Shown: piece by piece, positions 1 through 8,548 of the stretch | How positions within the stretch are numbered: the first letter of the stretch is position 1 | How the letters are laid out: each line of letters opens with the position of its first letter | Assembly: GCF_014646275.1 (NCBI RefSeq) | Contig: NZ_BMND01000002.1 | Coordinates: 186,001-250,000, forward strand | Direction of reading: 5' to 3' | DNA: 64,000 nucleotides | Source of the DNA: Streptomyces kronopolitis | Lineage (GTDB): Bacteria; Actinomycetota; Actinomycetes; Streptomycetales; Streptomycetaceae | Program-made: the position numbers and the translations under genes | Notes under the pieces: model-generated | Told to the model about the DNA's origin: nothing | Databases searched by the model: none | Seen by the model: only the letters and a program-made list of their open reading frames with translations

Positions 1-555
1 CGCGACCTCGACTTCGACACCCTCGCCCGCACGGTCGGGGTGGTCTCCCAGGAGACCTACCTCTTCCACGCCTCGGTCGCCGACAACCTCCGCTTCGCCA
101 AGCCGGACGCCACCGACGAGGAGATCGAACGCGCCGCCCGGGCCGCCCAGATCCACGACCACATCGCCGCCCTCCCCGACGGCTACGACACCCTCGTCGG
201 CGAACGCGGCTACCGCTTCTCCGGCGGCGAGAAGCAGCGCCTCGCCCTCGCCCGGACCATCCTGCGCGACCCGCCCGTCCTCGTCCTGGACGAGGCGACC
301 AGCGCCCTGGACACCCGCACCGAGCACGCCGTCCAGCAGGCCATCGACGAGCTGTCCGCGGGCCGCACCACCCTCACCATCGCCCACCGCCTCTCCACGG
401 TCCGCGACGCCGACCAGATCGTGGTGCTGGACGCCGGCCGGATCGCCGAGCGCGGCACCCACGACGAGCTGCTCGCCGCCGACGGGCGCTATGCCGCGCT
501 GGTGCGGCGTGACGCAGACCTCACCCCGGCCGGTGAGCAGATGATGGCCCCGTAA
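1..555 (+). CDS. ABC transporter ATP-binding/permease protein, C-terminal part (5' end outside window)
   Basis: This is the end of a nucleotide-binding domain from an exporter-type ABC transporter; the reading frame is open from base 1. Visible motifs in order are the Q-loop stretch VVSQETYLF, the ABC signature FSGGEKQRLALAR, Walker B VLVLDEATSALD with the D-loop, and the H-loop TIAHRLSTV. The signature and the VSQETYLFHASVADNLRF stretch are typical of the fused membrane-plus-ATPase exporters that act as dimers in the cytoplasmic membrane. The membrane half and Walker A lie upstream of the window. The substrate cannot be told from this part. Confidence 0.9.
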   Translation, partial: RDLDFDTLARTVGVVSQETYLFHASVADNLRFAKPDATDEEIERAARAAQIHDHIAALPDGYDTLVGERGYRFSGGEKQRLALARTILRDPPVLVLDEATSALDTRTEHAVQQAIDELSAGRTTLTIAHRLSTVRDADQIVVLDAGRIAERGTHDELLAADGRYAALVRRDADLTPAGEQMMAP

Positions 556-657
556 GTGACCCGCGGGTAAGGTCGGGGGCGCGGCGGCCAGTTCATTGGT
601 CGGGGTGGCCGCCGCACCCCCTTCCCGGCCCGCCGCCCCTACGCTCCGGGAGTTCCC

Positions 658-1044
658 GTGACCGCCGACGACCGTTCCGCCCGCGCGCTGGCCCGTCTGC
701 TCGCGGGGGCGGGCACCCTCCACTTCCTCGCGCCGAAGCCCTTCGACGCGCTGGTGCCCCGGCGGCTGCCCGGCACCCCGCGCGCCTGGACGTACGCCAG
801 CGGCGCCGCCGAACTCGCGGTCGCCGCCGCCGTGGCCCTGCCCCGCACCCGCCGGGCCGGCGCGCTCGCCGCGGCCGGCCTGTTCGCCGCCGTCTTCCCG
901 GCAAACGTCAAGATGGCCCGCGACTGGCGGCACCGCCCCGCCCCGCTCAAGGCCCTGGCCTACGGACGGCTGCCCGCCCAGCTCCCCCTGATCGGCTGGG
1001 CCCTGCACACCGCCCGCGCGGCTACGCCCCCGTCAGCAAAATGA
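658..1044 (+). CDS. DoxX-like small membrane protein
   Basis: A 128-residue protein with about three or four hydrophobic segments. The stretch GAGTLHFLAPKPFD near residue 15 and the later PANVKMARDW, followed by PLIGWAL, match the DoxX-like/DUF4267-type membrane proteins common in actinomycetes; function is unknown. It starts about 100 bases after the ABC gene, so it may share its transcript. It is convergent with the lut operon, whose last gene ends inside its final codons. The family call rests on pattern memory and is moderately firm; the gene itself is well supported by codon use. Confidence 0.65.
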   Translation: MTADDRSARALARLLAGAGTLHFLAPKPFDALVPRRLPGTPRAWTYASGAAELAVAAAVALPRTRRAGALAAAGLFAAVFPANVKMARDWRHRPAPLKALAYGRLPAQLPLIGWALHTARAATPPSAK

Positions 1045-1669
1045 CCTCCAGCGTCCGCGGACCGTGCACCCCCTCCACCCGGTCGAGTTCGATGTCGCTG
1101 GTGGCGGACGGCCCGGAGATCCAGGTCAGCGGACGGTCCGGCGCCAGCCGCGGCAGCGCCTGCGGCACCGAGTCGACCACCTGCTCGGGGACGCGCACCA
1201 CACACAGATGATGGTCGGGCACCAGCGTGATCCGCCGACGGCCCTGATCGGGCCCGCCGTCCAGCACCAGGGTGCCGGTCTCCGCGATGGCCACCGCGCA
1301 CCCCGTCAGCACGCTGTCCACGGCATCGAGTTCACGCGCCGTGGCCGACGCCCGGTCCTCGACGCGGGTGATGTCCGACGCGGCCACCCAGGAGGCGTCC
1401 AGGCCCGGCGGCACCAGCAGCGTGCGCGCACCGCGCTCCGCCAGCAGCCGCCCGATCAGCCCCGGCAGCGCCCCGGCGGTACTGCGGTGCACCAGCGCCC
1501 GGTAGTCCGCGAGGTTCTCCGCGAGCAGCTCGACGGTCTCCTCCGCCGTACGGGACCCGTGCACCCGCCGGTAGTCACGCGCCACCGGCACCTCGTCCGG
1601 CCGCTCCTCGCGCGGCACATCCGCCAACGCCCGGCGCACCCGCGCCAGCACCACCTCCCGGCTGCTCAT
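1022..1669 (-). CDS. lutC: lactate utilization protein C (LUD domain)
   Basis: A 215-residue LUD-domain protein, third gene of the lutABC operon. The LutABC complex oxidises L-lactate to pyruvate with iron-sulfur clusters and is cytoplasmic or membrane-associated. Family signs are ALADVPREERPDE near the N-terminus and the core CAVAIAETGTLVLDGGPDQGRR, where the AETGTLV motif is shared with LutB, then VPDHHLCVVR. The ATG start overlaps the lutB stop as ATGA, so translation is probably coupled. Length fits the family (about 200-240 residues). It ends convergently, overlapping the last bases of the upstream plus-strand gene. Confidence 0.92.
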   Translation of the reverse strand: MSSREVVLARVRRALADVPREERPDEVPVARDYRRVHGSRTAEETVELLAENLADYRALVHRSTAGALPGLIGRLLAERGARTLLVPPGLDASWVAASDITRVEDRASATARELDAVDSVLTGCAVAIAETGTLVLDGGPDQGRRRITLVPDHHLCVVRVPEQVVDSVPQALPRLAPDRPLTWISGPSATSDIELDRVEGVHGPRTLEVILLTGA

Positions 1670-3156
1670 GCCTCGCCTCCTGCCTGCTCGGACGGTTCCC
1701 CGCGGGTGCGCCGCCACCAGTCGCGGAAGGACTCGGCGGGCACCGCGGGCAGATCGCGGGTCCGCGACCAGGCGCGCCCCGGCCCCGGCAGCCGCCGCGG
1801 ATGCAGCCGCCGGGTGCGGGCCGCCAGCCGCTCCCCGGCGCGCAGCGCCCCCGGATGGTCGAAGGCCCAGGTCGCCGCGCGCATCGCGGCCCGCTCCGCG
1901 GCATGGCCCCTGGCCGGCTTGAGCACGACCCGCGACCCGCCCCGGGTGACCGGCCCGCCCTGCACCACCCGCTCCCGCAGATGCACCAGCACCTCGGGGA
2001 TGTCGATGGCGACCGGACACACCTCGTAGCACGCCCCGCACAGCGAGGAGGCGTACGGCAGCGAAGCCTCCAACGACCCTTCGATGCCGCGCAGTTGGGG
2101 AGTGAGGATGGCGCCGATCGGGCCCGGGTAGGGCGAGCCGTAGGCATGGCCGCCGGCCCGCTCGTACACCGGGCAGACGTTCAGGCAGGCCGAGCAGCGG
2201 ATGCAGCGCAGCGCCTGCCGCCCGACGGTGTCGGCGAGGGTATCGGTCCGCCCGTTGTCGAGCAGCACCAGATGGAAGGTCCGCGGACCGTCGCCTTCCG
2301 TCGTGCCCGTCCAGGTGGAGGTGTACGGATTCATCCGCTCCGCGGTGGAGGAGCGCGGCAGCAACTGGAGGAAGACCTCCAGGTCCCGCCAGCTCGGCAC
2401 CACCTTCTCGATGCCGACGACGGAGATCAGCGTCTCCGGCAGGGTCAGGCACATCCGGCCGTTGCCCTCGGACTCCACCACGACCAGCGTGCCCGTCTCG
2501 GCCACCATGAAGTTCGCGCCGGAGACCGCGACCTTCGCCGACAGGAACTTCTCCCGCAGATGCAGCCGCGCCGCCTCGGCCAGCTCGGCGGGGGAGTCGG
2601 AGAGCCCCTCGGGCGCCGGACGCCCCCAGTCGGCCATCTCCCGCCGGAAGATGTCGCGGATCTCGGAGCGGTTGCGATGGATCGCCGGCACCAGGATGTG
2701 AGACGGCAGATCCCCGCCGAGCTGCACGATCAGCTCGGCCAGATCCGTCTCGTAGGCACGGATACCGGCCTCGGCCAGCGCCTCGTTCAGCCCGATCTCC
2801 TGCGTCGCCATCGACTTGACCTTGACGACCTCGTGCTCACCGGTCTCCCGCACCAGCCGGGTCACCAGCGCGTTGGCCTCGTCGGCGTCCGCCGCCCAGT
2901 GGACCTGCCCGCCCGCGGCCGTGACCGCGGCCTCCAACTGCTCCAGATAGTGGTCCAGATGGCGCAGCGTACGGTCCTTCACCGCGGCGCCCGCCGCCCG
3001 CAGTTGCGCCCAGTCGTCCAGCTCGGCCACGGCCGCCGCCCGCTTGTCACGGATGGTGTGGGTGGCATGGGTGAGGTTGGCGCGCAGCCGGGTGTCACGG
3101 GTGGCGGCCGCCGCGGCCCGGGGGAAGGCCGGCATGCCCAGGTAGGTACCGCTCAC
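1666..3156 (-). CDS. lutB: lactate utilization iron-sulfur protein B
   Basis: A 496-residue protein with an N-terminal LUD domain (VKVKSMATQEIGLNEAL; FMVAETGTLVVVESEGNGR) and a ferredoxin-type domain carrying two 4Fe-4S motifs, CIRCSACLNVCPVY and CGACYEVCPVAIDIP. In LutABC it is the electron-carrying subunit for lactate oxidation. I chose the GTG at 3156 because it overlaps the lutA stop (GTGA) and begins right before the conserved TYLGMPAFPRAA; an in-frame reading further upstream only shadows lutA. Its stop overlaps the lutC start by 4 bases. Tight overlaps argue for one operon lutA-lutB-lutC. Confidence 0.93.
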   Translation of the reverse strand: MSGTYLGMPAFPRAAAAATRDTRLRANLTHATHTIRDKRAAAVAELDDWAQLRAAGAAVKDRTLRHLDHYLEQLEAAVTAAGGQVHWAADADEANALVTRLVRETGEHEVVKVKSMATQEIGLNEALAEAGIRAYETDLAELIVQLGGDLPSHILVPAIHRNRSEIRDIFRREMADWGRPAPEGLSDSPAELAEAARLHLREKFLSAKVAVSGANFMVAETGTLVVVESEGNGRMCLTLPETLISVVGIEKVVPSWRDLEVFLQLLPRSSTAERMNPYTSTWTGTTEGDGPRTFHLVLLDNGRTDTLADTVGRQALRCIRCSACLNVCPVYERAGGHAYGSPYPGPIGAILTPQLRGIEGSLEASLPYASSLCGACYEVCPVAIDIPEVLVHLRERVVQGGPVTRGGSRVVLKPARGHAAERAAMRAATWAFDHPGALRAGERLAARTRRLHPRRLPGPGRAWSRTRDLPAVPAESFRDWWRRTRGEPSEQAGGEA

Positions 3157-3905
3157 CACTCGTTCCCTTCCGTACTGGCCAGGATCTCGGCGATATGCAC
3201 CGGGCGGACCGCCGCACCCTGCCGGCTCAGAATCCCGCCCAGGTGCAGCAGACAGGAGTTGTCGACCGTGCAGAGCGCCTCGGCGCCGGTCGCCCGCACA
3301 TTGCGGACCTTGTCGGCGCCCATCGCCACCGAGACCGCCTCGTTCTTCACCGCGAAGGTGCCGCCGAAGCCGCAGCACTCCTCGGCGCCCGGCAACTCCC
3401 GCAGCTCCAGCCCCCCGACCCGCTCCAGCAGCCGCCGCGGCCGGTCACCCAGCCCCAGCATCCGCAGCCCGTGGCAGGTGGGGTGATAGGTGACGGTATG
3501 CGGGTAGTAGGCGCCCACATCCTCCACCTTCAGCACATCCACCAGGAACTCCGTCAGCTCGTACGTCTTGGCCACCGCGGCCGCCGCCGCGTCCGCCAGC
3601 TCCGGGCCGCGCCCCTCGGCGGCGGCCTTCGCCCCGATCCGCGGGTAGTTGTCCCGCACCATCGCGGCACACGAGCCGGACGGGGTGACCACATGGTCGA
3701 CGTCGCGGAACACCCGGTCGAAACGGCGCACCAGCGGCTCGGTCGCCTGCCGGTAGCCGGTGTTGAACTGCGGCTGGCCACAACAGCTCTGCCCCTCCGG
3801 GAATGCGACCTCCACCCCCAGCCGTTCCAGCAGTGCCACCACCGCCTGCCCCGTCCGCGGCTGGAGCAGATCGTTGATACAGGTGACGAACAGTGCTACA
3901 CGCAC
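3153..3905 (-). CDS. lutA: lactate utilization protein A (CCG-domain oxidoreductase subunit)
   Basis: A 250-residue protein of the LutA/YkgE family with paired cysteine-rich CCG motifs: GQSCCGQPQFNTGY in the first half and GAEECCGFGGTFAVKN in the second, plus CIND near the N-terminus and HPTCHGLR in the middle. These bind an Fe-S cofactor in the related glycolate oxidase and heterodisulfide reductase subunits. It is the first gene of the lutABC operon for lactate-to-pyruvate oxidation. It is divergent from an MHS carboxylate transporter (4483-5859), which may supply the substrate. Confidence 0.93.
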   Translation of the reverse strand: MRVALFVTCINDLLQPRTGQAVVALLERLGVEVAFPEGQSCCGQPQFNTGYRQATEPLVRRFDRVFRDVDHVVTPSGSCAAMVRDNYPRIGAKAAAEGRGPELADAAAAAVAKTYELTEFLVDVLKVEDVGAYYPHTVTYHPTCHGLRMLGLGDRPRRLLERVGGLELRELPGAEECCGFGGTFAVKNEAVSVAMGADKVRNVRATGAEALCTVDNSCLLHLGGILSRQGAAVRPVHIAEILASTEGNEW

Positions 3906-4027
3906 ATTGCACTCTCCTTTCGACCGCCACGGCCCCTGGCGGCCAGCCGCTTCCGCGGTACATGATCACCTGGCAGTCCATCCTGCCCCAGCGGCAGGCC
4001 CACGAGAAGAACCCGGAGCGGAGGACC

Positions 4028-4131
4028 ATGTCGAGCCCCGAGTACATACCCGAGGACCGGGCACCCGACGGCACCCACCCGCCGTCACACCTCCGGCAGC
4101 TGGCCGCCGCTTCCATCGGGAACGCGGTGGG
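4028..4131 (+). pseudogene. N-terminal fragment of an MHS-type MFS transporter
   Basis: From the ATG at 4028 the frame reads MSSPEYIPEDRAP and then LRQLAAASIGNAVGW, which mirrors the conserved N-terminus of the intact transporter 350 bases downstream (VRQLLAASVGNAVEWYDW). Homology stops at the tryptophan; the first transmembrane segment never follows and the frame becomes non-protein-like. I read this as a decayed transporter copy, probably the original lactate permease next to lutABC, replaced by the intact gene at 4483. Confidence 0.6.
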
Positions 4132-4482
4132 GTGGTCCTCCTGCACGGTCGCGCAGGCAGCCCACTTGAGCGTCCCGTACTTGCATCTTCGCAGGTCGGA
4201 GCAATCATGTGGGTGATCATGCATCTGCGGGTGCTGCTGAGTCTCGCCGTCTCCGGCCGGGTCGAGGCTGGCTGTTCGCTGACTGACCTGACGACGAGCC
4301 AGCAGTGCTCCGAATGCCTGGGCTGAGCCTTTGCGTAGGGGTGGAGATGCTCACTCCGCATGCCAGGTGACCTCGATGGAGCGGTCGACGGTGAAGGTTC
4401 GCTTGTGGCGCGCGGCGCTACGAAATAGGGAGAGGTCGGCACGGTGTGATTGCCGTGCCCGAAGGCGGGGAGATGCGTGATC
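4132..4482. other. unassigned stretch between the transporter fragment and the intact transporter
   Basis: About 350 bases with no convincing gene. Base composition is less GC-rich than in the flanking genes. Short open frames on the minus strand show no domain I recognise and I see no terminal inverted repeats. It may be the scar of an insertion or deletion that destroyed the first transporter copy. It also holds the upstream region of the gene at 4483, with a GGGGAG ribosome-binding site at 4467-4472. Confidence 0.4.
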
Positions 4483-5859
4483 ATGGGATCTTTCAACGAA
4501 GGGCCGGCGTCCGAGGGCGGGTTGGATTCCCCTGCTGAGGGCTCTCGTGCCGGCGCGATGACCCCGCCGGCGCGCCCTGTGCGGCAGCTGCTCGCCGCCT
4601 CGGTCGGCAATGCGGTGGAATGGTACGACTGGTACACATATACCTTCCTTGCCACGTATATCGCCGCGCAGATCTTCCCGATGGGCGCGGCGAATTCGCT
4701 GGTGCCGCTGCTCTCGACATTCGCGGTCTTCGCGGTGGGATTCTTCATGCGGCCCGTCGGCGGGCTGCTGATGGGCGCGGTCGCCGACCGGCGCGGGCGC
4801 CGTGCGGCGCTGACGGTGACCATTCTGCTGATGGGCGGCAGCAGCCTGCTGGTGGGGCTGACGCCGACGTACGCTGCCGCCGGGATCCTCGCACCGGTCG
4901 TCCTCGTCCTGGCCAGGCTGCTGCAAGGGCTGTCGGTGGGCGGGGAGTTCGCCGCCTCGACGACCTTCCTCGTGGAGTCGGCCGGGCCCGGGCGGCGGGG
5001 GCTCTTCTCCAGCTTCCAGTATGTGTCGACGACCATCGGCCAGCTCGTCGCTTCCGGCGTCGCGGCGGTACTCGTCGCGAATCTCGCGCCCGCCACCATG
5101 GGCAGCTGGGGCTGGCGGGTCCCGTTCGTGCTGGGCGCGCTCCTGAGCCTCGTGGGCTTCTGGGTCCGGCGCGGCGCGCGCGAGACTCTTCCCCAAGCGC
5201 TCGACTCCGTTCGAGCAGGGGAGACCCCCGTCGAGAAGCAGGCGAAGGCGTCCCGGCCAGGCCTCTTCGAGGCGTTGCGCCGCCATCCGCGCGAGTCGCT
5301 GCTGATCTGCGGAATCACGGCGGGCGGCACACTCGCGTACTACACGTGGACGTCGTACCTGCCGACGTACGCCGAGCTCAACGCCGGGGTGGGGAAAGCA
5401 GACGCGCTGCTGGCGGGCACCCTCTCGCTGACGTTCTTTGCCCTGCTCCAGCCCCTCGCGGGCATCCTGTCCGACCGGATCGGGCGCAAGCCGCTACTGC
5501 TGACGTTCGGAATCGGCTTCGCCGCGCTCATCGTGCCGCTGCTGCGCTCGCTCGACGACTCCTTCGTCACGCTGCTGCTCGTGCAGTGCGCGGGAATGAT
5601 CCTGCTGAGCGGCTTCACGGCCGTCTCGGCGGCCGTGAACGCCGAGACGTTCCCGGCCAGGGTGCGCGCCGCGGGAATCGGTTTCCCCTACTCACTCACC
5701 GTTGCCCTCTTCGGCGGCACGGCACCTTATGTCGGCACCCTGTTCAAGGACATGGGCCACGCCGGCCTCTTCCCCGTGTACGTGGCCGTGCTCTGCCTGG
5801 TCTCCTCCGCCGTCTACTTTCGACTGCCCGAGACGGCTCACGGCCCGCTGGAGCGGTGA
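4483..5859 (+). CDS. MFS transporter, metabolite:H+ symporter (MHS) family
   Basis: A 458-residue, twelve-helix carrier of the MHS branch (relatives: KgtP, ShiA, ProP). Diagnostic are the N-terminal SVGNAVEWYDWYTY, the loop MRPVGGLLMGAVADRRGRRAAL between helices 2 and 3, LLQGLSVGGEFAAS in helix 4, and the second-half copy GILSDRIGRKPLLL. It should import an organic acid with protons across the cytoplasmic membrane. Position next to the lactate operon suggests lactate or a related 2-oxo/hydroxy acid, which is inference. I prefer the ATG at 4483 with GGGGAG 10 bases upstream over an in-frame TTG at 4450. Confidence 0.85.
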   Translation: MGSFNEGPASEGGLDSPAEGSRAGAMTPPARPVRQLLAASVGNAVEWYDWYTYTFLATYIAAQIFPMGAANSLVPLLSTFAVFAVGFFMRPVGGLLMGAVADRRGRRAALTVTILLMGGSSLLVGLTPTYAAAGILAPVVLVLARLLQGLSVGGEFAASTTFLVESAGPGRRGLFSSFQYVSTTIGQLVASGVAAVLVANLAPATMGSWGWRVPFVLGALLSLVGFWVRRGARETLPQALDSVRAGETPVEKQAKASRPGLFEALRRHPRESLLICGITAGGTLAYYTWTSYLPTYAELNAGVGKADALLAGTLSLTFFALLQPLAGILSDRIGRKPLLLTFGIGFAALIVPLLRSLDDSFVTLLLVQCAGMILLSGFTAVSAAVNAETFPARVRAAGIGFPYSLTVALFGGTAPYVGTLFKDMGHAGLFPVYVAVLCLVSSAVYFRLPETAHGPLER

Positions 5860-6022
5860 GGGTGGCGGGTGCCTGCTACCGACGGCCCTTCCGTTCCAGC
5901 CGGGAAGTGGAAGCCCTCGTCCGCCGGTCTGCGGGCGGTGCCGGGCCGATGCCGCTGCTCGTGCCGGCGACCACGGCGGTGCGCGGCCGACCCGGCGTCG
6001 CCCGTCTTTCCGGAGCGGTCGC

Positions 6023-6242
6023 TGTTGTCCTCTGTGTGCAGTGCGAGGGACAGGTCCAGCTCGGCCGCGTTGAAGAAGATCTCCTCCGGGGCATGTTCGA
6101 TGAGGCGGTGACGGGCCCGGCCGTCCTGGAGGAAGGCCAGCAGGCGGTCGGAGGTCGTGCCGGTGGTGCCGATGGTGCGGTCCGTGTGCCGTAGCGGGAC
6201 CGCCCGTGCGGGGGCGTCGGGCGAGACCGTGTGTGCCGTCAT
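6023..6242 (-). pseudogene. YbaK/prolyl-tRNA-editing-like protein with internal deletion
   Basis: Starts with ATG at 6242, overlapping the stop of the oxygenase remnant (ATGA). The first about 53 residues include DRLLAFLQDGRARHRLIEHAPE, typical of the N-terminus of YbaK-type Cys-tRNA(Pro)/Pro-tRNA deacylase-like proteins. They run directly into EIFFNAAELDLSLALHTEDN, which resembles the C-terminal end of that domain. The central about 80-90 residues, including the catalytic lysine region, are missing, and the frame is preserved across the junction. The open frame continues to 5838 without further homology. Best read as an in-frame deletion remnant. Confidence 0.55.
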
Positions 6243-6690
6243 CCCCACACCACCGCCGAATTGAGCGCGTCGTCGGCGAAGCCCAAGAAGAAGCCCATGG
6301 TGAGGCGGTCGGGACCGGTGACCCGCTCGATGGAGTGGTATTGCGTGGGGTTGATCAGGTAGATGTCTCCGGCCTGCGGTGTGAACTCGTGGCAGGGATA
6401 GCCGTCGACCACGGTCTCGTCGTAGCCGAGACCGTCCTGGATCTTGTACGCCTCGTCCACGGGCTCCCAGGGCTTGCGGTACATGCGCAGCTCGCCGCCG
6501 GCGTCGCACTCCTGCAGGCAGACCACGCAGCTGAGCTGGTACGCGAGGTCGGTGAGGGCGAGGCCGGTGCCCTGGGCGTCGCGCATGATGTTGTCGTTGT
6601 GCAGCGGGTTGCGGACGCCGTCGGCGTGGATGCGGACGACGGAAGCCTCGTAGTCGCGGCCGTCCGGCTCCTGCGCGACCGAGACCGCGC
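6239..6690 (-). pseudogene. 2OG-Fe(II) oxygenase, N-terminally truncated
   Basis: A C-terminal oxygenase fragment of about 150 residues. It keeps the double-stranded beta-helix features: NPLHNDNIMRDA with an HxD iron motif, ECDAGGELRMYRKPW, PQAGDIYLINPTQYHSIERV with the distal iron histidine, and GPDRLTMGFFLGF. No start codon and N-terminal domain precede it. The epoxide hydrolase gene ends at 6691 exactly where the oxygenase homology begins, so the 5' part was lost at that junction. Its stop overlaps the start of the YbaK remnant, showing that both once formed an operon. The hydroxylated substrate is unknown. Confidence 0.6.
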
Positions 6691-7659
6691 TCAGGCACCT
6701 GCCCTGAGGAATTCGATGAGCGCCGCGTTCACCTCGTCCGGGCGTTCCTGCTGGGTCCAGTGCCCGCAACCGGGCAGCTTGAGGGGCTCGCGCCAGAGGC
6801 TGGGCATCAGGGCGGGGAGGCGCTCGATGAGTTCGGGTGTGCCGGGGAAGGCGGGGACGAGGTCGCGATCGCCGTAGATGTACAGAGCCGGCCGGGAGAC
6901 GACGGCGCCGTGCCAGGGAGCGGTCAGTTCCCAGTTGCGGTCGAGGTTGCGGTACCAGTTGAGGGCCCCGGTGAAGCCCTCGGAGAAGCTCTCGGTGAGC
7001 GCGTCGAGATCGTCCTCGGTGAACCACTCCGGAAGGACCTCGGGGTCCGGCATGCTCGCCAGCCAGCCCTGCCCGGGTTCGATCAGCGGCTGCTTGACCT
7101 CGCCGGTCTCCGAAGCGGAGCCGGAAGCCGAGGAGAAGAACTTCCGGAGGGTGGTGCGGACGTCACGCGCGAACTCGGCATCGGCGACACCGGTGCGGTT
7201 GAAGTAGTTCCAGTAGAAACGGCCGCCGAACCTCTTGTCCATGGCGGCCAGCGGAGGCTGCGTCCCCCGGAACGGGGGCGGCACGCTCAGGCCGGCCACC
7301 CCGAGCACCATGTCCGGTCGCAGCAACGCGGTGTGCCAGGCGACCGGCGCGCCCCAGTCGTGCCCGACGACGTACGCCTTCTCCTCGCCCAAGGCCTGGA
7401 TCAGCCCGACGACATCGCCGACCAGGTGGAGGATGCTGTACGCGTCGACGTCGTCGGGACGGTCGCTGCGCCCGTATCCGCGTTGGTCGGGGGCGACCAC
7501 TCGGAACCCCGCCTCGGTCAGAGGTCCGAACTGGCGGTGCCAGGAGTGCCACGACTCGGGAAACCCGTGCAGCAGCACCACCAGGGGCCCGTCGCCCTGC
7601 TCGGCGATGTGCAGTCGAACGCCGTTCACGTCAACCATCCGATGCTCAACCATGGTCAT
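6691..7659 (-). CDS. epoxide hydrolase-type alpha/beta hydrolase
   Basis: A 322-residue alpha/beta hydrolase. Typical epoxide hydrolase signs are HGFPESWHSWHRQ (oxyanion-hole HGxP), DQRGYGRSDRP, the nucleophile elbow VGHDWGAPVAW with aspartate as nucleophile, IYGDRDLVPAF carrying a candidate acid, and GCGHWTQQERP with the catalytic histidine. The aspartate in GHDWG separates it from esterases, which have serine. It would open epoxides to diols in the cytoplasm. The C-terminus abuts a truncated oxygenase gene, so the locus has been rearranged there. Physiological substrate unknown. Confidence 0.85.
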   Translation of the reverse strand: MTMVEHRMVDVNGVRLHIAEQGDGPLVVLLHGFPESWHSWHRQFGPLTEAGFRVVAPDQRGYGRSDRPDDVDAYSILHLVGDVVGLIQALGEEKAYVVGHDWGAPVAWHTALLRPDMVLGVAGLSVPPPFRGTQPPLAAMDKRFGGRFYWNYFNRTGVADAEFARDVRTTLRKFFSSASGSASETGEVKQPLIEPGQGWLASMPDPEVLPEWFTEDDLDALTESFSEGFTGALNWYRNLDRNWELTAPWHGAVVSRPALYIYGDRDLVPAFPGTPELIERLPALMPSLWREPLKLPGCGHWTQQERPDEVNAALIEFLRAGA

Positions 7660-7811
7660 GAGCGTACGCCCGGTGATCCTTGACGCGCGGGCCCAGGTCG
7701 TGTCCGCAAATAGGGGGCGCCCGGGGCGTGTGTCCCGACGGGCCGTTCAGCCGTCGACGCCGTCATGGCGGGCAGCGCCCCGCGCCGCCCTCGGATGGGT
7801 GACTCCGTGGT

Positions 7812-8459
7812 CTACGCCTTGTGCGCGAGGAGCTGGACCTCCTGGAACTGCCGCCGGTCGGTGGGCTTCGGCTCGCTCACCAGGCGGGCCGACTCCGCGA
7901 GCCCGTGCGCACGCAGGAGCGCGGCGAGGTGGTCGGGGGACCACCGGTAGGCCGTCGTCACCGTGTGGTCGTAGGCCTGTGTCTCGTGGTCGGGGCCGTC
8001 GGTGGCCGGGAAGCTGATCAGCAGGTGCCCGCCGGGGGCCAGGACCCGGGCGAACTCGGCCAGGAGGGCGGGCAGCTCCCGCGGCGGGGTGTGGATGACG
8101 GACCACCGCGCGAGCACCCCGCCCAGCGCCCCGTCCGCGATGTCCAGCGCGGCCATTGAACCGACCTCGAACCGCAGCCCGGGGTGGGCCGCGCGGGCGA
8201 GTTCGATCATCACCGGGGAGGCGTCGACGCCGAAGGCCTTCAGGCCCAGCCCGTCGAGGTGCGCGGTGAGGTGGCCCGGTCCGCAGCCGAGGTCCGCGAC
8301 CCCGCCGTCACCGTTCGTCCGCACCAGCTCCGCGAAGGCACTCAGCAGGCCGCGCTCCAACGGACGGTCGCGCAAGGTGTCGTGGAACAGCTCGGCGTAG
8401 GTGGGGGCGATGGCGTCGTAGGCCTCGCGGGTGGCGTGCACGGTGTCGGGTTCGGTCAT
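7812..8459 (-). CDS. class I SAM-dependent methyltransferase
   Basis: A 215-residue methyltransferase. The SAM-binding glycine loop VADLGCGPGHLTAHL sits near residue 55, followed by GVDASPVMIELAR (acidic residue for the ribose) and the post-motif LARWSVIHTPPRELP; APGGHLLISF is motif V/VI-like. The start is the ATG at 8459, giving MTEPDTVHATREAYDAIAPTYAE, the usual N-terminus of this group. The methyl acceptor cannot be told; relatives act on small molecules. It stands alone between the epoxide hydrolase and the aldo/keto reductase, all minus strand but separated by gaps of 90-150 bases. Confidence 0.85.
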   Translation of the reverse strand: MTEPDTVHATREAYDAIAPTYAELFHDTLRDRPLERGLLSAFAELVRTNGDGGVADLGCGPGHLTAHLDGLGLKAFGVDASPVMIELARAAHPGLRFEVGSMAALDIADGALGGVLARWSVIHTPPRELPALLAEFARVLAPGGHLLISFPATDGPDHETQAYDHTVTTAYRWSPDHLAALLRAHGLAESARLVSEPKPTDRRQFQEVQLLAHKA

Positions 8460-8548
8460 CCGGAGACCGTAGCGGGTGGCCGGCCTTCTCCGGGGCGGCC
8501 TCTCCCTCCTCGCCGATCGCACCTGGAGGAGAGCCCCCAAGTACGTTG

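Noticed and set aside
1801..3486. Long plus-strand frame opposite lutB and lutA
   Set aside because: It is a high-GC antisense shadow: residue use is Arg/Pro/Ala-biased with no domain, and the minus-strand genes have clear motifs.
4132..4482. Possible insertion sequence between the transporter copies
   Set aside because: No terminal inverted repeats, target duplication or transposase motif could be seen; kept as an unassigned stretch.
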